DNA of 33,741 nucleotides from Lentisphaeria bacterium (GTDB lineage Bacteria > Verrucomicrobiota > Lentisphaeria > JABSQK01 > CAJWLW01). The notes beneath the pieces are model-generated. The model saw only the letters and a list, made by a program, of their open reading frames with translations. It was not told where the DNA came from and ran no database searches. The translations under genes and the position numbers were made by a program. Location of the stretch: positions 1 to 33,741 of the forward strand of contig JASLZG010000007.1 of the NCBI GenBank assembly GCA_030754995.1, read 5' to 3'. This document shows positions 8,459 to 17,579 of this stretch, in pieces; within the stretch, counting starts at the first letter, position 1, and each line of letters starts with the position of its first letter.

Positions 8459-9417
8459 GCCAGGACCTCCGGATTCACACAGAACTTTGGGGGCCTCCCT
8501 TGCAGGATGGCAACCATATCCGTAGCCATAGACCGAAAGTTGCGTTCCATGGCCAGTTCACTCGCACCCAATACATGAGGGGCGCAGAGGCAATGGGGAT
8601 TCTTGAATATACGATGCGAGACGTCCGGCGGCTCCCCGGGAAACACATCCAAACCTACTGCGGCGAGTTGACCGCATTCAAGGGCGTCTGCCAGGACATC
8701 GAGACTCTCTATCACATCCCCCCGTGCCAGGTTGATCAGGATGGCGCTCTTCTTCATTGACGCGATTCGATCCCTGTCGATCAGTCCGTGCGTCTCGTCG
8801 TTCAACGGCACATGAAGCGACACATAGTCCGATCGCGCCAGCAACTCATCAAACTCAACGAACTCAACCCCGAAGTCGCCGGCGCCCTTGCAGGGCAGGT
8901 AAGGGTCGAACACCAGAACCGTCATCTCGAACGGCTGCACGAGCTTGGCCAGGAGGGATCCGATCCGCCCGAAACCCACGATCCCCAGCGTATGACCTGC
9001 CATGTCACCGGTTTTGAACCCGTACCGCTCTTTCCATCGTCCGCCTTTGAGGATCTCATCGCATTGTGGAATGCGCTTCACCAGCGCCATGAGTATGGCC
9101 AACGCCCCCTCGGCGACCGCAAAGCCGCTCACCGGTGCATACACCACCGGGATTTTTCGTTCGCTGGCGGCGGCCACGTCCACCGTGTCAACGCCTGCCC
9201 CGGGCCGGCCAATAACCTTCAGTTCCCCGGCTCCGGCGATCATCCTGCCCGTCACCGGCCCCATGCCACGGCTGACGAACGCGATGGTGTCCTCCACCAT
9301 TCCCAACAGCGTCTCCTCGTCCATGTTCGGCGAGATTTCCACGGGAGCGATCTGCTCGAGTATGTCGATCGCAATTGCTTCGATCGGCGCCGTTGCCACG
9401 ATCCGCTTGTTACCCAT
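8455..9417 (-). CDS. D-2-hydroxyacid dehydrogenase (phosphoglycerate dehydrogenase-like)
   Basis: A 320-residue NAD-dependent dehydrogenase. The Rossmann dinucleotide motif GIVGFGRIGS lies at residues 145-154. The catalytic triad is present: Arg in NLARGD (R232), Glu in GEPP (E262) and His in APHVLGAS (H281). The family oxidises or reduces D-2-hydroxy acids such as 3-phosphoglycerate, glycerate or hydroxypyruvate. No C-terminal ACT domain is present, so it is not the regulated serine-pathway form; a sugar-acid or glyoxylate role fits the nearby aldolase homologue. The start is well supported by AAGGAGGAG just before ATG at 9417. The next gene overlaps its stop by 4 nt. Confidence 0.85.
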   Translation of the reverse strand: MGNKRIVATAPIEAIAIDILEQIAPVEISPNMDEETLLGMVEDTIAFVSRGMGPVTGRMIAGAGELKVIGRPGAGVDTVDVAAASERKIPVVYAPVSGFAVAEGALAILMALVKRIPQCDEILKGGRWKERYGFKTGDMAGHTLGIVGFGRIGSLLAKLVQPFEMTVLVFDPYLPCKGAGDFGVEFVEFDELLARSDYVSLHVPLNDETHGLIDRDRIASMKKSAILINLARGDVIESLDVLADALECGQLAAVGLDVFPGEPPDVSHRIFKNPHCLCAPHVLGASELAMERNFRSMATDMVAILQGRPPKFCVNPEVLA

Positions 9418-9465
9418 GTCTCCTCCTTGGAAGTTTCGGGAGTACCCTCAGTTTTACACGGTTTG

Positions 9466-10117
9466 TCAGGCAGCGATGGCGTCGATTTGCATCTCTTGAT
9501 GCTGCTTGGCTGCAGCGGGTTGCCGGAAACTGTCCCGGCGTCCTGGCTTGACGATCGCACGAATCGAAAGGATTGGCTGGCCACCGGTGCGGCTCCAACG
9601 CATGCCGCTGCGACACATCCGTTGCTTGACAATGGTCTTGCACGCCGCTTCTGCCGGTCCGCTGCCAACAGGTAAACCACGAGGTGCCCGCCCCGCTGTT
9701 CTTGCCGAAAATCGCCTCGGAAGCCAACCCCGACTGTTCCATGGCATGACAAAAGTCCAGTAGCTTTTTCGCCCTCCGCCCGACGTAAAACGAAATCCAG
9801 CCCAACATCGCATTCTTACAGCACGAGCCATTCCCTGCACCTGGATCATCCGCCTTATCTGGACGTTCTGCCCGACGCCCGGTCTTCGCGCCTTGCTCAC
9901 GTAATCGAACGGTCGCGCCGTCAAGACTTTCAAACATAACTGCTGTACCCCCTGGCACCGGCCCGCTTGGACGCAGTTGCGCAGGCAGTTCCTCGCCGTG
10001 GATGTCAAACAGCGCCGCGTCGTCGGACATCTCGACAAAGTCATTGGGGGTTCCTTTGATTTCGGCCACAACCACCTCTATAATGGATGTCAGATCAGTC
10101 ACTGTCCCCGCCTTCAT
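9466..10117 (-). pseudogene. Decayed ISKra4-family transposase
   Basis: Pieces of one transposase lie in two minus-strand frames. In one frame (about 10117 down to 9675) are ESLDGATVRLREQGAKTGRR and AERPDK, then NAMLGWISFY followed almost at once by KLLDFCHAMEQ. In the other (about 9681 to 9466) are VGSGPAEAACKTIVKQRM and RSGMRWSRTGGQPILSIRAI, the typical ISKra4 C-terminus, with a natural stop. The shift falls near 9675-9685. The central segment expected between SFY and the DFCHA block is missing, so there is also an internal deletion. It cannot encode an active enzyme. I could not identify terminal repeats. Confidence 0.65.
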
Positions 10118-10136
10118 GTTGGCTGTAATTACATGA

Positions 10137-10520
10137 CTGGCATCACATTATAGCTGGCGGGAAGGCGGTGATAATGTAAGATACCTCACGACCCTTCACA
10201 AGGCTACCGAGAAGATGGAAGCGCCGGAGCTCCCGCAGGCAGCCGCCACCACCGTCAAAGCGAAGGCGTGGCCGGCGTGGACCGTTGTGGAGTCAACGTA
10301 TGGCGACGACTTCCTGGACTGGCAGTTGAATCCCGTCAATCATCTGGTAATGACCAGCGCGCCCGGCACTTCCTACACCCTGTTAACGGCTCTACAGGCC
10401 GTGAGCACCGGTTCCAAGCCGGTTTGGACGGTCGAGGCGAACTCAGACGGCTCGGTCACTGCGCGCAGCGGCGACGCTGAACACGTCACCGACCCGGACA
10501 CCGTGCCGCGGGAAAACTGA
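10137..10520 (+). pseudogene. Probable glycoside-hydrolase (GH123/DUF4091-like) C-terminal remnant
   Basis: The frame is open from after a TGA at 10134-10136 through an ATG at 10215 to the stop at 10520. The part before that ATG reads SWREGGDNVRYLTTLHKATE, close to the 'REG.DD.RYL.TL..A' block found near the C-terminus of DUF4091/GH123-like glycosidases. The 101 residues after the ATG (for example WTVVESTYGDDFLDW) I do not recognise. Position beside the IS remnant suggests that an insertion or deletion removed the upstream part. It could instead be a short hypothetical gene starting at 10215, as GAGAAG lies directly before that ATG, too close for a good ribosome site. Confidence 0.4.
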
Positions 10521-10539
10521 CCAGGGTCGCTTCCGGGAA

Positions 10540-10575
10540 GGTGTGTCTGCCGCTTGACCCCCGCCGGCACACACC
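10540..10575 (+). terminator. Stem-loop after the 10520 stop
   Basis: GGTGTG-TC-TGCCG (10540-10552) pairs with CGGCACACACC (10565-10575), giving 11 pairs with a 2-nt bulge, 19 nt after the stop codon. No T-run follows. Position fits a terminator or a 3'-end stabiliser. Confidence 0.35.
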
Positions 10576-10778
10576 GCGGATCAGACTCGTAAAAGGTTCG
10601 GACAGCGCGACTTACGCCACCCAGACGACTGTCATAGGTCACCGGGAGGTCGGGGTTTGACCATGGTGGATGGAACCAGCTGTTCACCTAATGGTTCACC
10701 AGTGAACGCCGCTACTGCTGACTGCGGTTTTTCCTCGAGCTGTGCAGCAGGCAGCCATTCGCGGTGGTGGCCGGATCG

Positions 10779-10820
10779 ATCGCAATCCACCCCACCGACT
10801 AATAGGCGGTCTATTGCGAT
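10779..10820 (+). other. Two-part hairpin in the leader of the DUF523 gene
   Basis: ATCGCAAT (10779-10786) is the exact reverse complement of ATTGCGAT (10813-10820), and inside it ACCG (10794-10797) can pair with CGGT (10807-10810). The structure lies about 83 nt before the ATG at 10904. The surrounding gap (10576-10903) also holds the small palindrome GTTCACCAGTGAAC at 10694-10707 but no gene that I can support. Confidence 0.3.
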
Positions 10821-10903
10821 TGCCTCGAAGCAACGTCCGTTTACATTGGAAAATGCAGACGCCTGCGATCGTGGCAAACTGTTTGCGGCGGAGAGTGCCG
10901 GCC

Positions 10904-11881
10904 ATGGCAAAAAATCACAGCGATGAGTCGCCGATTATCCGGCTCGGTATCAGCGCCTGCCTTTTGGGGCAGCCGGTGCGCCACGACGGTGGGCACAAGC
11001 GGGAGGCGTTCCTGGTTGATACCCTCGGGGCGTTCGTCAACTGGGTGCCGGTCTGCCCGGAAGTCGAGATCGGCATGGGTACACCGCGTGAAACGATCCG
11101 GCTCGAGGGCAATGCCGACGACCCTCGCGTAGTGGCGCCGAAATCCGGTGTTGACCACACAAACGCCATGAAGCGCTGGTCAAAACAGCGGCTGAAGGCG
11201 CTGGACGAGCTCGATCTGCATGGTTTTGTCCTCAAGCGCGCCTCACCTAGTTGCGGTGCGTTCCGCGTCAAGGTTCATCCGCCAAACGGCGGCACTCCGC
11301 TGAACCGCGGCCAGGGCGTTTTTGCCCGGGCGTTGACCCAGCAATGCCCGCTGCTGCCGGTGGAGGAAGAAGGACGCCTGAACGACGCCTGGTTGCGTGA
11401 AAACTTCATCGAACGCGTCTTCGCCTGGTACCGTTGGCAGCAGTTCCTGGCAGACAAGCCGACGAAAAAGGGGCTGGTGGCGTTCCACACGGCGCACAAG
11501 ATGACGCTGATGTCGCACAGCGTCGAGGCGTACCGGGCGCTCGGGCGCCTGGTCGCGGGCGTCGGCAAGCGACCGTGGGCCTCGGTGCGCGCCGACTATG
11601 CCGAGGGCTTCATGACCACCTTGGCAAGGCGCCCGACCCGGTGCAAGCACACCCGTGTACTGGACCAGCTGGTGGGCTCTCTGAAGCGCCTCATTGATGC
11701 CGCTGCCAGGCAGGAACTCATCGGCCTGGTCGAGGATTACCGCCGGGAACTGGTGCCGCTGACCGTGCCGCTGAACCTGCTGAAAGATCACGTGGCGATG
11801 CATGATGTACCGGAGTGGGTGCGCCAGCAGCTGTATTTGAACCCCTGTCCGAAGGAACTGCGGTTGCGCAATCAGCTGTGA
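10904..11881 (+). CDS. DUF523 and DUF1722 (YbgA-like) two-domain protein
   Basis: A 325-residue protein with DUF523 first (LGISACLLGQPVRHDGGHK at residues 14-32; PVCPEVEIGMGTPRE; RASPSCGAFRV) and DUF1722 second (from about residue 185: FHTAHKMTLMSHS). Length and domain order match the common fused form. The conserved cysteines suggest a redox or metal/Fe-S role and thiouridine-desulfurase-type chemistry has been proposed for DUF523-like proteins; the role of DUF1722 is unclear. The ATG at 10904 is preferred because GGAGAG lies 8 nt upstream and the protein then starts a few residues before the conserved motif; an in-frame start at 10742 would add an unconserved 54 residues. It converges on the glycosyltransferase gene. 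Confidence 0.85.
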   Translation: MAKNHSDESPIIRLGISACLLGQPVRHDGGHKREAFLVDTLGAFVNWVPVCPEVEIGMGTPRETIRLEGNADDPRVVAPKSGVDHTNAMKRWSKQRLKALDELDLHGFVLKRASPSCGAFRVKVHPPNGGTPLNRGQGVFARALTQQCPLLPVEEEGRLNDAWLRENFIERVFAWYRWQQFLADKPTKKGLVAFHTAHKMTLMSHSVEAYRALGRLVAGVGKRPWASVRADYAEGFMTTLARRPTRCKHTRVLDQLVGSLKRLIDAAARQELIGLVEDYRRELVPLTVPLNLLKDHVAMHDVPEWVRQQLYLNPCPKELRLRNQL

Positions 11882-11943
11882 ATCACCATAGTGCGGACGG
11901 CCGGTGAGATGATGCCCGCTGGTGAACCGTCTTTGCCGCGGCC

Positions 11944-13665
11944 TCACTCCGGCGCTTTGCCGTAGATCTCCAGCAGGCGCGCCTCAAGTGCCGCCGCGTC
12001 CGTCAGGCTGCTGAGCTGCCCGGCTTCGAAGGTGTCTGCCCGGAAGCGGCCGACTCGATAGATGATGTGGTAATGCGTGAACATGCTCGGCGACAGCATG
12101 CCGTGAAAAGCGTCCCACGACGTCTGCGAATCCATGCCGAACTCGTTGCGGACCACCAGGTCCGGCGGGTATGTGGCGCAGAAGCGCTGCAGGAACAGCG
12201 TCGCCGACGCGCTCGAGGCGTAGGGAACGTAGGAGTCGAGCACCATGTGCGTGATGTTCGCGCTGCCGCTTTCGCGCAGCCTGTCGATCATCCAGTCGTG
12301 TTGCCTTGATTCCTCGCTCGGCAGCGCGTCCACGAAGTCGTACAACACCACCGTCCGGTGCAGGTGCAGGGCGCGGAAAATCGGCCAGGCATGCGTCGCA
12401 ATGATCTCCTCGCCAATGTCGGTTCCCAGCAAATACTTCACCGCCTTGTCGTAGCCGCCCGCCGCTGTCATCAGGTGCCGTGACTTCGAAATCTCCACCG
12501 CTGCGGTAAACGCTGTCAGGACGACTGCGGCAGCGATCCCGATTGAGGCACGACGGCTGACGCCCGCCAGCCGCCGGCCGATGCAGTCGACGGCAACGGC
12601 CCAGAAAATACAGAGGAAAAACACCAGGTACAGATGGGCGCGCGGAAACGGCAGGCCCATTTTCAGAAAGGCCAGCAGCAGCCCCCACCAGCACAGCAGC
12701 AGCCAGGTGCCGCCGAATCCCGGACGCCGGTGCAGGCATGCCAGGCCGATAAACCCGAGCAACAGCAGGGGCCAGCCGCAATACCTCGTCAGGTGACTGA
12801 CAAGATACGCCTGCCATTCGTACCCCCCGGCGCCGGCGGCTGTGACGTTCTTGCCGTACCACTCCAGCGTTCCGTTCCACTCGACGTTGTGCCGCAGATA
12901 CCCCATGGTCAGGGCATAGCCCAGCGCCGCAAGGAGCAGCAGCACGGCAGCCGCCAGCAGCACCGGCTTCACGGCCTGCCGGCGCCGCGTCAGCAGCAGC
13001 ATCAGCCCCCAGGCGCCAGCCATGCCGAGAAGCGTCAGGCAAGTTTGTATGCGTACGGTGAAACTGAACCCCAGCAGCAGTCCGGCCGGCAACAGCCATA
13101 GCCAGCGGCGCCACGATATCCGCCGCGGCGCCGCGGCCGGCTCCTCCTCCAGCCACAGTCCGAACGCCTTCGCCTGCTGCACCAGCAGCAGCGCGATCAG
13201 GCAGAAAAACATCAGGGCATAGCCGTCGCTCATGTTGCTGCGATTATAGAACAGCACGTAATGACTGCATGCCATGGCGGCAGCCCCGAGCACAGCCACG
13301 CGCCGTTTGAAAAGCTGCGACAGCAACCCGTAGAACAGCGCGATCGTCGCCAGCCCGCAGATTCCGGAAAACTGCAGACTGGCAGCCTGGCTGAGCCCCA
13401 GGAGCGATATCCCGACGGCGATGAACCACAGCAGGCCGTGCTTGAAGAAAAGAAACGGCTCCTGGTGATCGACGAGATAGAGGATCGGGAGATTGAGATG
13501 GTAACCCTCGTCGCAGAACCGGTAACCCTGCCCCGACAAATGATAGAACCTCAGGACAGCGGCACCGCCCACGGTGACGGCAAGCAGCAGCCACGCAACC
13601 TTCGGCGGCAGGTCCCCTGCTGCCGCCGATGCCGGATCACCGTCCTGCACTTGATCGTCTTTCAC
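11944..13665 (-). CDS. GT-C membrane glycosyltransferase (ArnT/PMT-like)
   Basis: A 573-residue integral membrane protein: one N-terminal membrane segment, then FCDEGYHLNLP (residues 50-60) in the first extracytoplasmic loop, with the Asp-Glu pair typical of GT-C enzymes. About ten more hydrophobic segments follow, and a soluble C-terminal region of about 170 residues. Such enzymes move a sugar from a polyprenyl-phosphate carrier to protein, lipid or glycan on the outer face of the inner membrane. Donor and acceptor cannot be told. The start is GTG at 13665 with no clear ribosome site, so the exact start is uncertain. The closely following mannose-phosphate operon could supply mannosyl precursors, but that link is only inferred. 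Confidence 0.8.
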   Translation of the reverse strand: MKDDQVQDGDPASAAAGDLPPKVAWLLLAVTVGGAAVLRFYHLSGQGYRFCDEGYHLNLPILYLVDHQEPFLFFKHGLLWFIAVGISLLGLSQAASLQFSGICGLATIALFYGLLSQLFKRRVAVLGAAAMACSHYVLFYNRSNMSDGYALMFFCLIALLLVQQAKAFGLWLEEEPAAAPRRISWRRWLWLLPAGLLLGFSFTVRIQTCLTLLGMAGAWGLMLLLTRRRQAVKPVLLAAAVLLLLAALGYALTMGYLRHNVEWNGTLEWYGKNVTAAGAGGYEWQAYLVSHLTRYCGWPLLLLGFIGLACLHRRPGFGGTWLLLCWWGLLLAFLKMGLPFPRAHLYLVFFLCIFWAVAVDCIGRRLAGVSRRASIGIAAAVVLTAFTAAVEISKSRHLMTAAGGYDKAVKYLLGTDIGEEIIATHAWPIFRALHLHRTVVLYDFVDALPSEESRQHDWMIDRLRESGSANITHMVLDSYVPYASSASATLFLQRFCATYPPDLVVRNEFGMDSQTSWDAFHGMLSPSMFTHYHIIYRVGRFRADTFEAGQLSSLTDAAALEARLLEIYGKAPE

Positions 13666-13761
13666 TCTGGCAGCCGCGGTGAATGGTGGATCATGTGGGT
13701 GGCGTCTTCCGCCTTGATGAGTCGAATGCCGGGCACGGCGGACGTCCTTTGTTTGAGCGTT

Positions 13762-14457
13762 TCAGATTTCGAAATTGAAACCGCTTTTGGCCAACCGCTT
13801 ATAGCTGGGTTCGTCGAAGCGGTACAGCCGCGCGGCGCGATGCGCCACGTCCCGCTCGATCTCGTTGCAGTCGATCAGCAGATCCATCGCCAGGATCTTC
13901 TTGCGGAAGTTGCGCTTGTCGAGTTCCTTCTCGAGTATGACCTCGTACATGCGCTGAAGCTGCGTAAGTGTGAACTTCACAGGCAGCAGCTCGAAACCGA
14001 TCGGCTGATAACGCACCTTGCCCTGCAGCCGCCGATGCGCCATGGTCAGAATATCGTCGTGATCGAATGCCACGGGCGGGCAATCATGGACCCCGAACCA
14101 CGCCGCATCCGCAGCATCGGTAGTGGCGCGGATCACCTGTCCGGAAAGTTTGACGAGGGCATAGTAAGCTACCGTGACGACGCGCTCACGCGGGTCACGA
14201 TCAACCGCTCCGAACGTGTAGAGCTGCTCGAGATAGACTTTGTGGATACCCGTTTCCTCCTCCAGCTCACGACGTGCGGCATCGTCAAGAGATTCCTTCG
14301 GATCAACAAAACCGCCGGGCAGCGCCCACTGGTCCTTGAACGTTTTTTCTCCACGCTGAATGAGCATGACTTTCAGTTCATCCTCGTCCAGCCCGAAAAT
14401 CACGCAATCGACAGTGACCGCGTGCATAGGGTATTTATATGAGTATTTCCGAGCCAT
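13762..14457 (-). CDS. Nudix hydrolase-like transcription regulator (NrtR-type)
   Basis: A 231-residue protein. An N-terminal Nudix domain carries an intact Nudix box ([20 protein letters not shown] followed by ETGI). A C-terminal region of about 90 residues (from [20 protein letters not shown]) is of the winged-helix type found in NrtR-like regulators, where the Nudix domain senses ADP-ribose or another nucleotide or sugar ligand. The intact box means that hydrolase activity is also possible. The start at 14457 is chosen for the GAGG 6 nt upstream; a longer reading from 14505 would run through the probable operator. The gene is divergent from the mannose-phosphate operon, which it may control. 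Confidence 0.75.
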   Translation of the reverse strand: MARKYSYKYPMHAVTVDCVIFGLDEDELKVMLIQRGEKTFKDQWALPGGFVDPKESLDDAARRELEEETGIHKVYLEQLYTFGAVDRDPRERVVTVAYYALVKLSGQVIRATTDAADAAWFGVHDCPPVAFDHDDILTMAHRRLQGKVRYQPIGFELLPVKFTLTQLQRMYEVILEKELDKRNFRKKILAMDLLIDCNEIERDVAHRAARLYRFDEPSYKRLAKSGFNFEI

Positions 14458-14467
14458 TTTCGCCTCA

Positions 14468-14488
14468 TTTGTGTATATAAAACACCAA
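14468..14488. promoter_or_regulatory. Candidate operator palindrome for the Nudix-type regulator
   Basis: TTTGTGTATATAAAACACCAA is a 21-bp imperfect palindrome centred on 14478, with 7 of 10 symmetric pairs matching (core GTGT...ACAC). It lies 11-31 bp before the regulator start, in the AT-richest part of the gap. TTAGTGTAA at 14492-14500 may be a further half site. The rest of the divergent gap up to 14726 shows no gene. Autoregulation is inferred from position only. Confidence 0.4.
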
Positions 14489-14726
14489 TGCTTAGTGTAA
14501 TTCAAGCACTATGTTGGAGGATTTTTTCACCGGGCCGGAAATGCGTATGACTGAACGGGCAGGATGCCGGCGCTCCCGGGGAACGAAACCAACCGGATCG
14601 GGTTGACAATGGCCCAACACAGGCAGACTGTAGATATTGTCCCACCCAACGGAACTGCAGCATGTCGACAAAGAATAAATCTGCGTCAATCAACACCACG
14701 TCCATGCTGTCGAACAGGATGACCCC

Positions 14727-17579
14727 ATGAACCCGGACAACGCCCGCGTTATCCCGACGCATATCGCGGCTTACCTGAAGCAGCCCGCGGCGGTCCCGAT
14801 CGAACCCGGCATCCAGAACTACGACTGGGGCGACCCGGAGTTCATTCCCGGGCACTTCGGCTACGACAACACCGCCCGCCGCCCGTATGCGGAACTGTGG
14901 ATGGGCGCCCATCCGGAACTGCCGGCACTGGCGCAACTCGACGAGCCAACCTCACTGCGGACGCTGATCGACGCCGCCGCCGAAACGTTGCTGGGCGCCG
15001 CCTGTGCCGAAAAATTCGGCGAACTGCCGTTTCTCTTCAAGGTCCTGAGCGCGGCGCAGCCGTTGTCCATCCAGGTACACCCGAACCGCATCCAGGCCGC
15101 CGCCGGATTCGCCAGGGAAAACGCCGCCGGGATCCCGATCGACGCCGCCCAGCGCAACTACAGGGACGGCAATCACAAGGTCGAAATGGCCGTCGCCATC
15201 ACCGGCATGTACGCCCTCGCCGGTTTGCGGCCGGCCAGCGAGATCGCCGCAAATCTGCAGCCGTTCGCCGACAGCGCCGAATATCCCGACGACCTGCCCG
15301 CGGCCGACAGCTCACCAGCCGCCGGGCGCCAATTGTTTACCGCGTTGATGTCGCTGCCGCAGCCTGTCGTCAACGACATTCTCAATCCCGTTGTCGCAAC
15401 GCTCGACAAAAAACGGGACTCCTTCAGCCGTGACGACTGGCAGTACTGGTTCCTGCGTGCCAACACCGTGTTCGCCGGCAATGGCGACCGCGACCGCGGG
15501 CTGTTGGCAATACCGTTCCTGCAACTTGTCCATCTGCAGCCGCTGCAGGCACTGTACCTGCCGCCGGGCATCGCGCACGCCTATCTCGAGGGTACGGTCG
15601 TCGAGATCATGGCAAACTCCAACAACGTCCTGCGCAGCGGGCTCACCCAGAAGCATATCGACACCGACGAGCTGGTCCGGGTCATCGACTTCGCTGCCGG
15701 CGCCCCGACGATTCTGGCTGCCGCCGCGGCCGGCGACTGGTCGGTGTACGAAACCCCGGCCGACGAGTTCCAACTGTCGCAGCGCCCGCTGACCGCCGGT
15801 GAAACCGTCTCGCACACCGCCGCCGCCAGCGCCGAGATCCTGCTGGTGCTGACCACCGACGCCGACACCGAAGTGACCGCCGATGGCGCCGGCCGCAACT
15901 TCTCGCGCCGTGGCAGCACCGCCGTGTTCCTGCCGGTCGATGCCGCCTGTGCAATCACCACGAGCGCTGATGCCCGGTTGTTTCGAGCCGCCGTTGGCGC
16001 GACCGGTCGTCCGGATTTTCGCACCCGGCAGCCGCCGACGCTGAGCTTCGGCACCAGCGGGCTGCGCGGCCTCGCCACCGACATCACCGACCTCGAAGCG
16101 TACATCAACTGTCGCGGCTTCCTGCGCTACCTCAAGGTTGTCGGCGACGCCGACGAAGGCACCACAGTGAGTACCGGCGGCGACATGCGCCCCAGCACCG
16201 GGCGCATCCTCGGCGCCGTCGCCGGGGCCATCGCCGACGAAGGCATGCAGGCGCACTACCTCGGCCGCGTGCCGACACCCGCACTCACCTATCACGGCAT
16301 TCAACACCGGCAGCCGAGCATCATGGTGACCGGCAGCCATATTCCATTCGATCGCAACGGCATCAAGTTCAACAAGAGCAACGGCGAGGTCCTCAAGGGC
16401 GACGAAGCCGGCATCCTCGCCGCTGTCGCTGCCATCCGCGACGAAACCTACGCCTGCCCGGCCGCGGCCTCGCAGTTCGACGACGACGGCATGTTCCGCG
16501 AGCCGGCCAAGGACCCGGTTGCCGATCCGGAAGGCATCGAACTGTATAGGCGGCGCTATGTCGATTTCATGCCGCCGGATTGCCTGCGCGGGATGCGGGT
16601 CGTCTTCTACCAGCACTCCGCCGTCGGCCGTGACCTGCTGGTCGATCTGCTGGACGCCCTCGGCGCCGACGTCATTCCGATGGGCCGCAGCGAATCCTTT
16701 GTCGCCGTCGACACCGAGGATATCACGGCCGAGCGGCTCCAGGTGCTGCAGGAACTGGCTGATACGGCCGCCGCCGGGCACGGCCCGGTCGACGCGGTGA
16801 TCTCGACCGACGGCGACAGCGACCGGCCGCTGCTGGCCGCTGTCGATGCGGCCGGCAAGGTGGTGTTTTACCCCGGCGATGTCCTCGGCGTAGTGGTCGC
16901 CGACTATCTGCAGGCCGATTCGATCTCGGTACCGATCAGCGCCAACGACCTGGTCGACCTGCATTTCCGGGCCCAGGACATCGAACCGCTGAAGACGAAA
17001 ATCGGCTCGCCCTTCGTCATCGCCGGCATGGACCGGGCAACGGGCACGGCGCGGGTGGGCTGGGAAGCCAACGGCGGTTTTCTCACCGGCTCGGTGATTG
17101 AACGGCACGGGCGCCTCCTCCCCGCCCTGCCGACGCGTGACGCCGGGCTGCCGCTCTTGGCAACACTGCATGCCGCCGCCGAGGCCAAGGTACCGGTGAC
17201 CGAGCTCTTCGCGCGGCTGCCGCACCGCTTCAGCAAAGCCGGGCTGCTCGACAACTTCGACCCCGCCGTCAGCCGGGCACTTCTCCAGCGCCTGTCGCCG
17301 CCGGCGACCGATGTGCCGGGAGCCCTGGCGCCGTTCTTCACGCCGGCGGATGGGTTCGGGGCAATCACCGAACTGAACTACATCGACGGTGTGCGCATCT
17401 TTTTCGACAACGGCGATATTGCCCACCTGCGCCCATCGGGCAACGCGCCGCAGCTGCGAATGTACGCCTGCGCCGACACCCGCGAGCGCGCCGATGAAAT
17501 CATCCGCCTCGCCGTCGCCGAACCCGACGGCATCCTGCGGCAATTGGAAACATGGATTCGGGACTCTCCGGATGACTGA
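14727..17579 (+). CDS. Phosphomannose isomerase-phosphomannomutase/phosphoglucomutase fusion
   Basis: A 950-residue two-domain enzyme. Residues about 25-425 are a type I mannose-6-phosphate isomerase with the zinc ligands in SIQVHPN (Q116, H118), DGNHKVEMAV (E153) and PPGIAHAYLEG (H284), and NVLRSGLT with the active-site Arg (R303). Residues about 438-950 are a hexose-phosphate mutase: FGTSGLRG (441-448), VTGSHIPFDRNG with phosphoserine S537, the metal loop DGDSDRP (D695, D697, D699), the sugar loop GWEANGGF (778-785) and the phosphate loop RPSGNAP (902-908). The fusion would convert fructose-6-P to mannose-6-P and on to mannose-1-P. Weak AGGA precedes the ATG. The next gene overlaps by 8 nt. 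Confidence 0.88.
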   Translation: MNPDNARVIPTHIAAYLKQPAAVPIEPGIQNYDWGDPEFIPGHFGYDNTARRPYAELWMGAHPELPALAQLDEPTSLRTLIDAAAETLLGAACAEKFGELPFLFKVLSAAQPLSIQVHPNRIQAAAGFARENAAGIPIDAAQRNYRDGNHKVEMAVAITGMYALAGLRPASEIAANLQPFADSAEYPDDLPAADSSPAAGRQLFTALMSLPQPVVNDILNPVVATLDKKRDSFSRDDWQYWFLRANTVFAGNGDRDRGLLAIPFLQLVHLQPLQALYLPPGIAHAYLEGTVVEIMANSNNVLRSGLTQKHIDTDELVRVIDFAAGAPTILAAAAAGDWSVYETPADEFQLSQRPLTAGETVSHTAAASAEILLVLTTDADTEVTADGAGRNFSRRGSTAVFLPVDAACAITTSADARLFRAAVGATGRPDFRTRQPPTLSFGTSGLRGLATDITDLEAYINCRGFLRYLKVVGDADEGTTVSTGGDMRPSTGRILGAVAGAIADEGMQAHYLGRVPTPALTYHGIQHRQPSIMVTGSHIPFDRNGIKFNKSNGEVLKGDEAGILAAVAAIRDETYACPAAASQFDDDGMFREPAKDPVADPEGIELYRRRYVDFMPPDCLRGMRVVFYQHSAVGRDLLVDLLDALGADVIPMGRSESFVAVDTEDITAERLQVLQELADTAAAGHGPVDAVISTDGDSDRPLLAAVDAAGKVVFYPGDVLGVVVADYLQADSISVPISANDLVDLHFRAQDIEPLKTKIGSPFVIAGMDRATGTARVGWEANGGFLTGSVIERHGRLLPALPTRDAGLPLLATLHAAAEAKVPVTELFARLPHRFSKAGLLDNFDPAVSRALLQRLSPPATDVPGALAPFFTPADGFGAITELNYIDGVRIFFDNGDIAHLRPSGNAPQLRMYACADTRERADEIIRLAVAEPDGILRQLETWIRDSPDD

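Noticed and set aside
10742-10903. Upstream extension of the DUF523/DUF1722 protein
   Set aside because: The extra residues are basic and unconserved, and the ATG at 10904 has GGAGAG at proper distance.
13261-14442. 393-codon plus-strand open frame
   Set aside because: Antisense to the glycosyltransferase and the Nudix-type regulator, both of which have clear motifs.
14603-14608. TTGACA as -35 box for the isomerase-mutase operon
   Set aside because: No acceptable -10 box lies 15-19 bp downstream.
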